Shown here in pieces: positions 36,115 through 47,084 of a DNA stretch of 64,000 bases (the stretch's first letter is position 1; each line of letters begins with the position of its first letter). The DNA comes from Heterobasidion occidentale (Eukaryota; Basidiomycota; Agaricomycetes; Russulales; Bondarzewiaceae), in NCBI GenBank assembly GCA_039111635.1, contig JBCAQO010000005.1:1178001-1242000 (forward strand), given 5' to 3'. Under the pieces are notes generated by a model. That model was not told the DNA's origin. It did no database searches and saw only the letters and a program-made list of their open reading frames with translations. The translations under genes were made by a program, and so were the position numbers.

Positions 36115-37308
36115 ATGAATACTAGAGATCGAGCACGCTACGCCTCTGGTTCAGAACAGGACGCAGAACATCACCGACCACCAAAACGCCTGCGCACTTC
36201 GCCCTCTCCCGACAGACACAACGGAAACGGACACACCTCGATGTCATTGCCACCATTGTCTGTGTCCATCCTCGGAGTGGAACCGTTGGATGAGTTCATT
36301 CGCGAAGTGGCCGACTTCGTGCATCATATGATCATGACCCGCGCGCCGGACTTGCAAGGTCAGGTGGAGGTGGAGGCGAAGATAGGTGTGTTGAAGGACA
36401 AGGGAACCGGGCGCAGAATCGTGCTCCCTGTCCTGGTCGAGACTAGTGAGTGGCAACATTGATGTCGACATTGAAAACACTCGTAACTGATCAACGCGGT
36501 GGTAGTCCTTACGCCACAAGAAATAGATTGTCGTTTTGAATCAAATATGTCTGCAGTACGCCTCATGTTCCGTCGAAGCCATCTTCTGACTTATACTGTC
36601 GTCCTCAAGTCGCAACATAAACACTTCAATAACTTGCTCAATGAACTCAGGACGGCTTCCAGTCAACCTGGCCATCCATCCACCCCACTCGCCTATGATC
36701 ATCTCCATCTAGTAGATTCGTTCTATTCCTCGGAAGGTTCTGGTGACAGAGACAAGATTCGGGTGACCCGAAACGAAAAGACCAACGAGGTCATTGAGTC
36801 TCTGAGGAAAGTGAGGCTCGGAAATTTGGATATCTACAGCCCAAAACGCGCCGCGGATTGGCGTATAAGTGTGAACGTCGAAGTGCCAGGCGAGTACCTC
36901 TTTATCGGCAATGATCATCCTCTGTGTCGAGCGGCTAAAACTGTTCCAGTAAAACACCCCATAGGCACAGCGACCTTAAAACGCAGAAAAGACCGGATGA
37001 GTTACTCTCACGAGGAATTCAGGATTGACCTCACACAGGTAACATCGCAGGCTGCACAAAGTCAACAGGTACGATATGTGTGATTTTCTGTCGTAAAATC
37101 ACCGGTGAACACATGGTCATTTTAGCCGGAAATTCTTCACGAATTGGAGCTCGAATTTGCTCGGCCTGCCTTGCTCCTTGCGACTGCCGCGAAACGCAAC
37201 GATGAAAATGTCACTGAGCATGAACGGTCAGCGTTTGATGAACTCATCAGAGCCTTCGTCAACAACGCGAGAATACTAGTTCGTAATGCTGGCGAAGGGT
37301 GGCAGTAA
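36115..37308 (+). CDS. CET1: mRNA-capping enzyme RNA 5'-triphosphatase, TTM/Cet1-type
   Basis: Removes the gamma-phosphate from nascent pre-mRNA 5' ends, the first step of capping, in the nucleus. Fungal enzymes of this type are metal-dependent triphosphate-tunnel proteins. The three tunnel motifs are visible: the ExExK motif as VEVEAKIG (about residue 85), the basic RRKDRMSYSHEEF motif (about 36980) and the ELELEF acidic motif (about 37150). The start MNTRDRARYASGSEQD at 36115 opens a basic, disordered N-terminus. Introns follow VLVET and NMSA. A third, 60-nt GC-AG intron (36890-36949, donor GCGAGT) has no stop and a length divisible by three, so it could be retained. The last intron ends before PEILHELELEF. 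Stop TAA at 37306-37308. The start is 250 nt from the ZIP stop. No frame break was detected. High confidence in the family. Confidence 0.88.
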
Positions 37309-37581
37309 TACTAGGCGATTGTTTCTGGTGCTTATCGTCTGGGTTGCTGACTCTCCAATCTCACTAGAATCGATAACTATTCATTGGTTACCCTTGGTTC
37401 GACGCGTATACTATGGTATGATCCTAAACTAATTACCGTGTACTTCGATTCGTTCCTATCGTGAACCTTACCATATCACAGAATCCAAACAAAATGAAAA
37501 CCATCAGGGGGGTGAATGTATTACAACGTGCTTCGAGACCACAATGAAACCTTCAAGACCGTAAATATAGCCGGCCAATGC

Positions 37582-39450
37582 TTAGAGGCCAACGACCTCC
37601 ACTTGATCGCCATCCTCAAGGTCGCCCTCTGAGATCGGTGTCTCCGGTCCCATCTTCTCCCCATCGATCATGAGGCTTGGGCCACCAGCACCGCTCTTTC
37701 TCCTACTCTTCCCGCTAGAATCTTTATCGGGTATACCAGCACGTCGCAAAAAGGCCTTGACGATCGCACCACACGTTGTCGTGGGTCGCACAGTGAGAGT
37801 GATGTCCTTTGTTGATGCAGAGCGGACAACCAATTTAAACGTCTCGTCTTCGTTCTCTACCTCCTGTGAGATCGACTCGATACCAGAATCGGAGTCGGGG
37901 TCTTCAGCTGGATTTATTGAAGCAGAACGGCCCTTGTTGGCCGGTTGGATTGAAGGCACCGCACGATCGTGCATCCGCTGCTCGCGGATGTACTCGAATG
38001 TGACCTTCTCAGAGGCCTCTAGATCAGCATTCATCGTGAGAACAGCAAAAAGTCATCGAAATTATGATTATGCTTGCCCAATTCTGCCTCTGCCCATATC
38101 TTGAGACTATGCGGAGTGGCTGACGCAAATACGCGTCCACCTTCGTAGCTGAGTACGAGACTATTCACGAGTATACCTGCCTCGTCTGCCAGATCGTCAT
38201 ATACTGTGCGAAAAGAATCATGCTAAGGGTAACGTTGTCAGAAAACGAAACGAGAGGGATGCATGGAGACATACCCTGTTCATGTCGAATACCCAAGTGC
38301 CTGACTCTCCATCCTGGTCCATGGGATGAGGACGCCATTTTACTTTTATTTTGACAGCCTTAGGCCCGCCCGCGAAGTCAGGAGTGATGCCACGAGCCTT
38401 TTTCTCAACATCGCGTGTTATCGACAGAAGTTCTGGATCCATGTCTATTTCCGAAAATTCTACAGACTGATCTGCGAAACCCTGCGTGGGGGAGGTAGGA
38501 CGGGGTTCCGATTTAAGCGTTTGTCTATGAAAGGTTTAACCGACTGTGTATCAGAGTATATGTCGAGACCGACCTGACAACATTTCGCGCGTGTTGTCTC
38601 TGCTGAACAGTGAGCTGTGGAGGGGGGGTCAAGGATCGAGATCGGCTGCGTGGTCGTTTGTTGCTAGCCTGATCTGTGTCATGAGACTTGCCATTGACTG
38701 CGTTCGGCGAAAAGCCTTCAACTATTTCCAGGTCGTCATCGTCATCGGATACAATGATACTGTTTGAAAAAAAGATATTTAGGAAAATGCCTATTCAACA
38801 AGAGATCCTCGAATAAATGAGGGTCCATAATAACGTGTATGGTGGCATACGTTCATTGAACGTAGGTTTCACCTAATCGTAACCGCCTGGAGATGGAACA
38901 ACTTGACTCGGTCATCAAGCCTCTGTGGACAGCAAGGTTATACCAGCTACATCATCTCGTCAAGTAGGCGCAATGCATGGCCAAGATGACTATATTTTCA
39001 ATAGAAGAAGAGACACTCACGGAGCGCTTTCCTGTCTTGTCCACTCGGGTAGGTCACTGCTGTGACTGTCTGGGTGCTTTCTGCGCCTATAACTCTTTCG
39101 AGGGGAAGCAGGAGGAGAATCATCATGATCCGGGTTCTGAGCAGTTGGCTGTGATTCTTCTCGCTCTTGAAACCGCGTTATTTGATTTATAAAGCGATGG
39201 GAAACCTTGGCGCACCTTTGTCGATATCTTCTAGTTTTTTCCATTCCTTTGCTGTTCGATTACGGTTACGAATGAAGAATTGGTCTTCCTGGTCGAGCTC
39301 AATATTCCGGGCACTTTTATTCTGATTGAAGGAAGAGGTTTGCGTTAAAGCTTCCAAGATTTGCGTAGATGCCGATGAGCTACTCGACTGAGTGGTATTA
39401 GCTTGACGGTTAGCGGGGCGTGGACGAGGCCGTGGACGAGGACGCGACAT
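37582..39450 (-). CDS. Rad60/Esc2/NIP45-like protein with SUMO-like domains
   Basis: Genome-stability factor of the RENi family, which works with the SUMO machinery at stalled forks and DNA breaks in the nucleus. The start MSRPRPRPRPR at 39450 is followed by a short helix (QEDQFFIRNRNRTAKEWKKLEDI). Then comes a charged linker and a hydrophobic/acidic patch SIIVSDDDDDLEIVE (about 38760-38720) that looks like a SUMO-interaction motif. The first SUMO-like domain reads VKIKVKWRPHPMDQDG, WVFDMNRHDSF, VYDDLADEAGI. The second, C-terminal one reads FKLVVRSASTKDITLTVRP, IPDKDS, PSLMIDGEKM and DLEDGDQVEVVGL at the stop (37582). Introns are about 50-65 nt except one of about 260 nt (about 38763-39022). 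It is divergent from the GCFC gene over 122 nt that contain MCB-like elements, suggesting S-phase expression. Confidence 0.78.
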
Positions 39451-39572
39451 GGTGAATGCTGAAACGCTGGGTTTGAATACCGTGGGAATACATTCACGCT
39501 TCAATCACCCGTGTCACGCGCTTCACGGTCACGCGTATCTTCAGCACATACGCTACAACGTCGAGGTCAACA
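39451..39572. promoter_or_regulatory. Divergent promoter of RAD60-like and GCFC genes with two ACGCG elements
   Basis: Only 122 nt separate the two start codons, so this stretch must serve both directions. It contains ACGCG at 39516-39520 and ACGCGT at 39531-39536, the core of the MluI cell-cycle box bound by fungal MBF (Mbp1/Swi6). Binding is an inference. Confidence 0.45.
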
Positions 39573-42458
39573 ATGGCAGACACACCTATCATCTTTAAGC
39601 GCACCAAGGCGAAGCATGTTCAGAGAGCCAGAGATGGCTCTCCAGAGGCACCTCAGCAGACCACGGAAACAAACACAAACGAGCCGTCCATGAGTGTACT
39701 GTCCACGAAGTTGAAGAATAAGGCCAAGCGGGGCTCGAAGCCGAAAACAGCGCTCAGTTTTGGAGGCGATAGAGAGGTTCGTGTCACCTTTAATGCTTAG
39801 CCACCGCCTGTTTTAAAGACTCATAGGAAGGAGAAGAGGTCTTTAAGGTCAAGAAATCGAATCTCAGCCGAAAATTGGTTCTTGGTCAATATCCATCATC
39901 TCTGGGGTAAGTTCTGGAAACAGGGTTTCTGTACAATCAAATTTATAAGTCACTCTGCTCAGCAGGAATCTCCCTTCCAATTTGGATCAAGCTTCAATCT
40001 CCTCTCGCTCTGGTGGAGGGCCTATATATGACCAAGCATATCTATCTGAACTCAAAGCTCAAACTCCGGGTGCCCGCGCTTCCCAACCACCAGCCGAACG
40101 TTACGATGTATCGATGGCAGATGTCGACCCCTTGGAGGTGAATGACACTCTGGGTAAACAATGGCACGAATGCTTGGTTTCTATCTGTGCAATATTGACT
40201 CTGGTCTTTGTACTATAGGTGTCAGTGAAACCACAATTCCATCCGAATCATCCATTCTTGCTGCGAAGGCGAAACGAGATCGGTTGCGCAATGTCAAACA
40301 TCCGGACGAAGACTTCATCTCGTTATTCCTTACTGGACAAGGCGATGAGTATCAAGGACCGCATCCAGAAAGTCGCTTAGTGCGCGAGGAAGATGAACTC
40401 GGCGAAGGCGATGATGGTATGTCTTATCTATGACACCTAAATGAACAAGCTAGTGATGAATATTTTAGAATTTGCGGACTTTACGAGCGCACAGGAACGG
40501 ATCGCCCTTGGAAAGAAGTCTAAGAAGGTCGAGGCGAGCAAGCGCAGAGACGAAATGAAAGAATTAATAGAAGACGCGTTCGTCTCTTCTGTGCAATCAA
40601 ATCACAAGTTCGCTGACAGTCATAGCTAGGGTGGAAGTAGATGATGAGATGGAGGAGTGGGAGCAAGCACAGCTTCGCAGAGGGGGGATGAAGGCTGAAG
40701 ACGAGACTGCCCTAGCTCCTGTGAAACAGGTGTACAAGGCAGCTCCAAGTGCGTTCAGTCTCAATGCAAATAAAGCTTCAATTCATAGTCTCTGCAGTAC
40801 CGCCGCTGACACCAATCCCCACGCTGGATTCTGCGGTCGCTCGTCTCACCCAAGCTATGACTTCTCTAACGCAGTCTCATGGTCAAAACACCAGTACGAT
40901 GGCAGCCTTATCCGCCGAACACAATCTGCTCGACGAACGAGAGAACGAGATGCGACAACTGATCACAAAAGCTGAGTTGAAGAGAAGTTGGTTTGCAGCT
41001 TTCAGGGATTGGATAGAAACCATGGCTACATTCCTCGAGGAGAAGGTTTTTATTTTATATGTCGTTCATCTTCTTAAGAGGGGCTAATTCTGACTCGATT
41101 AGTTCCCTCAATTGGAGAGGCTCGAGGAAGAACAAGTGTCACTACTCAAAGAAAGATACGACATGGTCAGCGGACGACGGCATGCAGACGATTTAGACGA
41201 CCTATCTTCGTTCTTAGGGTCTCTTCCTGTTGTCCCGCATACAGAAGCAGAAGAACTGGATGAATTGGGACGTGTAGTGCCACGTTCTAATCCTACGGCC
41301 GCTCGACGTGATCGTCAATATGACCGTGCCACTCGTCGGTCTCGCCGTCGGGTGTCTGGCAGGCGCTTTACCACTGAGTCTGAAGACGGATATTCCACCG
41401 ATGCAAGCCTGCCTCCATCTGACGCTGCCGATTACCAGTTGGCGCTTGAGAAACTATCACAAAAACGCAACGATGTGTTATCAGATGTGCGGGCGGGGGA
41501 CTTTAAGGACCCCAACCTTGGCCTCAGCAAATGGTTTGGTGAATGGCGGGAGCAGTTTGGGGACATATATACTGGTGCTTGGGGTGGATTGGCCCTAGTT
41601 GGCGCCTGGGAGTTTTGGGCGAGATTAGAGTTAATTGGATGGATCCCTTTCGAGGTATGTACTGATTTTCAACTACGATTTTCTCCTTTTTATAACAACG
41701 AGCAGCAGAGTACACATAGCTTGGACAGCTTCGCGTGGTATAAAGCTTTGTACGAGTATGCCCGACCGCAGCCTCGCAACACCTTCGAGGGCGACGATAA
41801 GTCTGAGCTGGGTCCCGATGGAGACCTTGTGTCTGCCATGATATCGACCGTTGTCATTCCCAGGCTAAGTATGATCATACAAGGCGGAGGCATGGATCCC
41901 TACTCTGCGAAAGATGTTCGTCGGGTCGTGGACTTGGCCGAGGAGATGGAACTGTCCGTGGAAAAGAACCACATCAAATTTCAAGTGAGGAATATATCTT
42001 ACCATATTTAATCTCTACTTTCATCACTCTTATGAATACTGGGCATTCAGGTGTTGCTCAAGGCCGTGTGTGCATGTTTTCAACGCGCTGTAACCGAGTG
42101 GGAGGCCTTGACGCAACAATATCTGGCTCAGAACAATCCGTCTTTCGATCCAGAGGCTATCCAGCACGCCGGCGAGTTCTATCGCGTCAACGGAAGTTGC
42201 TAACCGGCCTTCTCACGTGGAGGAAGTACTCTGGAGAGCAATTCGGTCTAGGGGTATCAGCAGAGAAACTTGTACGCGACTGTATGCTGCCTCTCGCTGA
42301 AACTGGTTGGGAGGTCGGTGGTGAGAATATCATGCGGATGGTATGTTTTCCTTAATGCAATTCGCCGGTGAAAGCTGATGTGATCCCACAGGTTGGATCG
42401 ATGCTGCCCAAGGAGCTGGTTCCATCTCCGTTGAAGACTCGACTGCGTCTGATCTAAT
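39573..42458 (+). CDS. GCFC-domain protein (PAXBP1/GCF2-like splicing factor)
   Basis: Nuclear GC-rich-sequence DNA-binding-factor-like protein; relatives associate with spliceosome disassembly factors. The start MADTPIIFKRTKAKHVQ at 39573 precedes a disordered N-terminus. Exon blocks in phase are EEVFKVKKSNLSRKLVLG, GGPIYDQAYLSELKAQTPG, HPDEDFISLFLTGQG, MEEWEQAQLRRGG and EMRQLITKAELKRSWFAAF (coiled coil). The GCFC core then reads LSKWFGEWREQFGDIYTGAW, FAWYKALYEYARP, VVIPRLSMIIQGGGMDPYSA and FQVLLKAVCACFQRAVTEW. The C-terminus RKLLTGLLTWRKYSGEQ, AETGWEVGGENI ends with ELVPSPLKTRLRLI at TAA 42456-42458. A single base is missing near 42187, between EFYRV and QRKLLTG; otherwise about nine introns join cleanly. 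Confidence 0.85.
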
Positions 42459-45171
42459 GTGGTGATGTCTACTTTGCGTAACAACCCGTTTGAAAGATTA
42501 ATATGAAGAACATGTGCAAGAGGGCACGGCAGTGGCAATGCCCACCTTTTTTCTTCAATGAAACCCGAGAGCGTTCAGCAGCGCACATTGTGCTCAGAGA
42601 CATCGACGCTGCTGGGTGCTTGTCACTTGGCTCCTCGTCCTTGCCTCTCTAATCTCTCGGGAGATTATCATTCGAAGCTAAACTGACCCGCGCACTGTCC
42701 TTGGGACGAATTTTTTGTGTGTTGCGAGGCTCGTTCCGCTGTCTGACATATTTGTTCTCGTTCCAGGAAGTTTAATTAAACTCAATAACTCGTTATAGTC
42801 CTTGTGGCAATATTACTCTCGATCTCTTTGTTCTATCACACGCTGATCGAGCTTTCTGGAAGACTACGCAAGTTGACCGTTGGCCACTTCGAACACGACC
42901 ACTTTCCTCTGGTATCTATATCAACGCTCGAACCACGTTATCCTATTCAGGAAGGCATACTTGTTCGGCAGCGCGGGGGCTCCTAGTTCTGATTGAATTG
43001 CACACATGCTCGAATGCTTCTACTCACCTCTCCTTGGGGTCATCACTAGACCGTTCCGAAGGGCCGGTATTGCACGTTGCCGTCCGTTCATTGTCGCCAG
43101 CCCGTGACAGCAGATGATTCTTGGAAAGCAGCACCGAACAGTGCAACTACAGTGCATTCCATGCATCCTTATCGAGGTAATTCTTTGGAATTTTTGGACA
43201 GCAGTGATGCGCTTAAATCTCATCTCAGGCTTCCAGGGTTGGTGTGTCAAATCCGTTTTCTTGCATACAATGCGACGCAGCGGTCGACAACAACGGTCTG
43301 TTTTTCCACCATCTCGGGAACGTGCAGGAATGGCGTGCGTTCTTGCATGATGTACAGCTCACCTACTTCATTCCCTGGAGAATCTTGCCTGTCTGTGATG
43401 CCCTAGCCATGAGTAGTCCAACGATCTGTTCATCAAACTCTTGGTTACGAGGCCACGAAGAAGCTGTTGTATACAAGCCTTTTGAATTTTCATACTTCAT
43501 TCACACCGGTCCTGGCAGGAAGTATTCAATCAGCTGTCCAATGTCGCACCCCCATCTGGTTGCTTTCGTGTCGTGTGCTTGGGCACTACGGTGCCGGTGC
43601 CGTGGGTCTGCGATTCGTCTATCTGTCCGCAGCTACTCAGCAGCTGGAATGACTGCAATCTCATAGCGCCAAAGCAAACTGTGCTTAGCCCGCGTCGCTG
43701 CATATTCGAAGTCGAATCAGTATGCATATCCCCCTACAATAAGATGGCAGCTTACACTGTATTCACAGATAAGCCATCCTATGTTTGAAACGTTCCACGG
43801 GTCTCCATTGGGCGTACTTGATGCGATATTCCCGGCGTGGACACGTTAAAAACAGGGCAGAAGCCAGCGTGACGAGACCATGATATCAGTAGATTTCGTG
43901 CGTCGTGTGACAGATCCGAGCTGCTTCTTTGCCACCCGAATTCTTGCATTGAATGGGCTTGACCAAGGTCAGCAGGTCTGCTACACAGCCTTCCGAGCAT
44001 CACCTGGTGCACAGTTCTGAGTTCTCACCGGCCTGGGGCTATAGGATCCGTCTGCTCCCCGCAGCCTGTGATATAACCGTATTGAACGGTTGTCTCATTC
44101 AAGAGTCAGGATACTGTCACACAGAGCAGACATTGGGTCAACCTATAGAAGTAATAGGACGTTGAGATTGGGAAGACTTAGCGCTCTGTGACAGGCAAAC
44201 TGCGGATGACTGTGACAGCGGAGGTCCTTGGCAAGCGTAAATTGTCAACCTGGTCACCTGGTCCTAAACGGTAAGTTACCAGGAACTTTTTCTCCCGCCT
44301 GTTTCCGTCTTCCTCGAAGAGCTATCCCTTGATTCTCTTCACATCCAGGAATGTGTGCAGTATGAGCACATCTTATTGAAGCTTGTCGTACGCCATAACT
44401 AAAAATGGCCATACTTATCAAGCCACTCTTGGGACTGCATTGTGGGATATCGGGGAGCTTGGCGATATCTCCTTTAGATGGTTTCAGTTGGGGGTGATTC
44501 TGCTGATATTTTCACGTAAAGCGTCAAGTTCCCGTTGCAGATATAACCCGGAAGCGCAGGATTCTGGGTCTGGGCGCCCTGGCCCAGAAACATTCTTTGT
44601 GATATTCTGTACGTGGCACGCCGAAATAGCATTTACATACCACGGTCTTATCCGAAAGCAATTTCCCTCTCAGGTCAGGCTGACACCGGATCCTCAAACT
44701 CGATCATCCTCGAAGCGCTACCCTGCTCAGCTCGGATGCGTAATGCTACATGATCGCGATTGCAGCCTGACCGTTCTTCCGAGAGAGGCAGGGTGTAGCA
44801 GCATACACACTCGAGCTTCTATACAACGTGTTTGGCGGTCGGTGAAAGCATAGCTGAAACGGAATCGGGAAGAGGAAGGACTTGTTCCTCCATGCAAGGG
44901 CTTTCGAGATCGGGGTCGGTATCGGCAGCTCAATCTATTCTACTCTGTGTGGCCTATCCGAGGAACATGCATCTCATGCGCCTCCCGCTTTGCCACGGTA
45001 TAGGGCTAATCCAGCGGATGACTGTTCTTGGAATGTCTTTCGGGTATAAAAGGTCGGCTTCTTTCCATAGGCTCTGCAGTCCCTCTTGGTCGACTGTTTC
45101 CTCCTCCTTCTCTTTCCTGGGTTCTGTGCTGCCTTTGTTGTACTATTGCACCATTTTTGACGACCAGCATC
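42459..45171. other. Gene-poor stretch and aquaglyceroporin promoter
   Basis: About 2.7 kb in which I find no supported gene. Short plus-strand frames at 43244-43666 and 44383-44853 lack motifs and splice context. The final 150 nt hold the TATA box of the aquaglyceroporin gene. Confidence 0.45.
45045..45051 (+). promoter_or_regulatory. TATA box of the aquaglyceroporin gene
   Basis: TATAAAA about 121 nt upstream of the ATG at 45172, in a pyrimidine-rich leader. It is a canonical core promoter and consistent with a regulated transporter gene. Confidence 0.55.
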
Positions 45172-46702
45172 ATGTCCCTCCCCGTCTTGAAGTCATTTGG
45201 ACGCCGACGCTCCAGCGATGCAATGTCCAAGGAAGTGAAGCATCTCGAGGATGTCGACGAAAGTCCTGAAGACTTTGAGGCTCTCCACGAATATTATACG
45301 AAGTATCCCAATCGTTGGTCCAGGGTTCGGTGAGTACACATTCCAGGCTATCCGAGCCGCACCAAACGAGTCATACAGTGAGCATCTCCGGGAACCCGCT
45401 GCGGAGATGCTGGGGACCATGATCCTCATCTTGTTTGGCAATGGTGTCGACTGCCAGGTGGTCCTCAGTTCCAACACAGCCGTATCTGCAACTCCCAAGG
45501 GCGACTACCTATCTCTCAATTTTGGCTGGGCATGTGGTACGTTGCATTCTTCTCTCTTCATCTTTCTGGACCCTTTGTTCTGATGACGCACACCTGTCAG
45601 GCGCCGCGCTCGGTGTGTGGGTTTCTGGGGGTGTGACAGGCGGACACATCAATCCCGTGGTAAGGCTCTCCGACCCTTCCCACTCCCTCATCCGCATTAG
45701 CTCATCTCAACAATGATCCATGACATGTCTCATTGATTTTGTTTCCCGCCGCGCAGGTGACACTTGCCTTAGCTGTCTTCAGGGACTTCCCATGGAAAAA
45801 AGTTCCCATATACATTTTTGCGCAGATCTTGGGCGCCTGGATCGGCTCGCTCATCGTTTTCGCAAATTACTTCCATGCCATCTACATCTTCGAGGGAGGG
45901 CGGAATGCGCTCTCTGTTCCTGGGACAGCAAGCCTATTTGCGACATACGCCGTAAGTAGCGTTTCAAGGTGCCACTATTGTTTTAGAACTAAAATCCTTC
46001 TCTGTTTCTCAGCTGGACTATATGCCCGCGGCTAATAGCTTCTTCGATCAAGTCGGTACAGTTCGCCCGATCATAAGGGTTGCCGGATCTGACACGAGTT
46101 CATAGTTTGTCGGTACATTCGCACTGGTGCTTGTCGTCTTTGCAGTATCGGATAAACGGAACGGACCTCCTCCTGCGGGCTTGGTACCATTGGTCATTTT
46201 CATCTTCATCTTAGGGGTCGGCACAGCCTTCGGAATGCAGACAGGTGAGTGGATCGCTGTCTGCTCTGTTGCAGGAGCTCACATGGATGCAAGGCTATGC
46301 GATCAACCCGGCTCGTGATTTAGGTCCCCGGATCATGACAGCCATGGTCGGCTACGGTCGAGAAGGTGTGTCTCAATCATTGTTGCTCTTCGAAAGTATG
46401 CTCAGAAGGTCGAACATAGTCTTTAACTTCCGCGATCAGTACTGGCTATGGTGCCCCATCCTAGGGCCGATAGCTGGTGGATTGGTTGGCGCATTTGTCT
46501 ACGACGCACTCATCTTCCTTGGAGACGAAAGTATTCTAAATCGACCGTGAGCGTACTCGTTCGGTCTTGTGTCATCATATCAGTGTTGACTTTGCGATTT
46601 CTTTGGCTCAGGAACGCTGCGGCACGCAGGCATCACGCTCACGCCTTGAATGCAGAACGACAGAAGCCAATCGCAGGTGCGGCTGTTGACGAGATTGTAT
46701 AA
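45172..46702 (+). CDS. Aquaglyceroporin (MIP family)
   Basis: Plasma-membrane channel for glycerol and small solutes. The start MSLPVLKSFGRRR at 45172 heads a hydrophilic N-terminal tail (RSSDAMSKEVKHLED), then LREPAAEMLGTMILILFGNG (helix 1). The first half-helix is GGVTGGHINPVV, a non-canonical NPV in place of NPA. The second, after GTAFGMQTG, is YAINPARDLGPR, whose Asp after NPAR marks the glycerol-conducting subgroup. Further helices are FAQILGAWIGSLIVFANYFHA, FVGTFALVLVVFAV, FIFILGVGTAFGM and WCPILGPIAGGLVGAFVYD. The last exon ends GAAVDEIV, TAA at 46700-46702. Nine exons join in phase with short introns and no frame break, making this a useful control for sequence quality. Substrate selectivity cannot be told from the sequence alone. 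Confidence 0.93.
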
Positions 46703-46900
46703 AGTAACGACGTGGCGATGATCATGATTTCTATCTCTGTAAATTATCATACACGGGTTCCAAGCGTCGAACGCTTCTTGGGTCTGGATCTTCAGTAGGA
46801 TTGATTCAGGTTTCTTACCTTAAAATTTGTTTTTCTCTCGTAGTAGTTGGCCCGCATGTTGTGACTAGTCAGTGGATTGTCAATACAACTGCTTTTGGGC

Positions 46901-46907
46901 TATAAAA
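46901..46907 (+). promoter_or_regulatory. TATA box of the amino-acid-transporter-like gene
   Basis: TATAAAA lies 178 nt upstream of the ATG at 47085, inside the 382-nt gap after the aquaglyceroporin stop. The intervening leader looks non-coding. Confidence 0.4.
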
Positions 46908-47084
46908 CACCAGCAGAGTGTCGATGTGCAAAAGAAAGCGAGAGGAACCCGGAAACATTTAGCATGCCGGAGGCAGCCGGACAGACCGCAGCAGGCCGTC
47001 TCCGGAGGGTTGGTGCAGTGGTGTACGGTGAGAATTGGCTACAGTGCGCCATTGTCCTTGCTGCCATTCTCGTCATTGCCATCC

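Noticed and set aside
44383..44853. 156-residue plus-strand open frame
   Set aside because: No family signature, irregular composition and no promoter or splice context.
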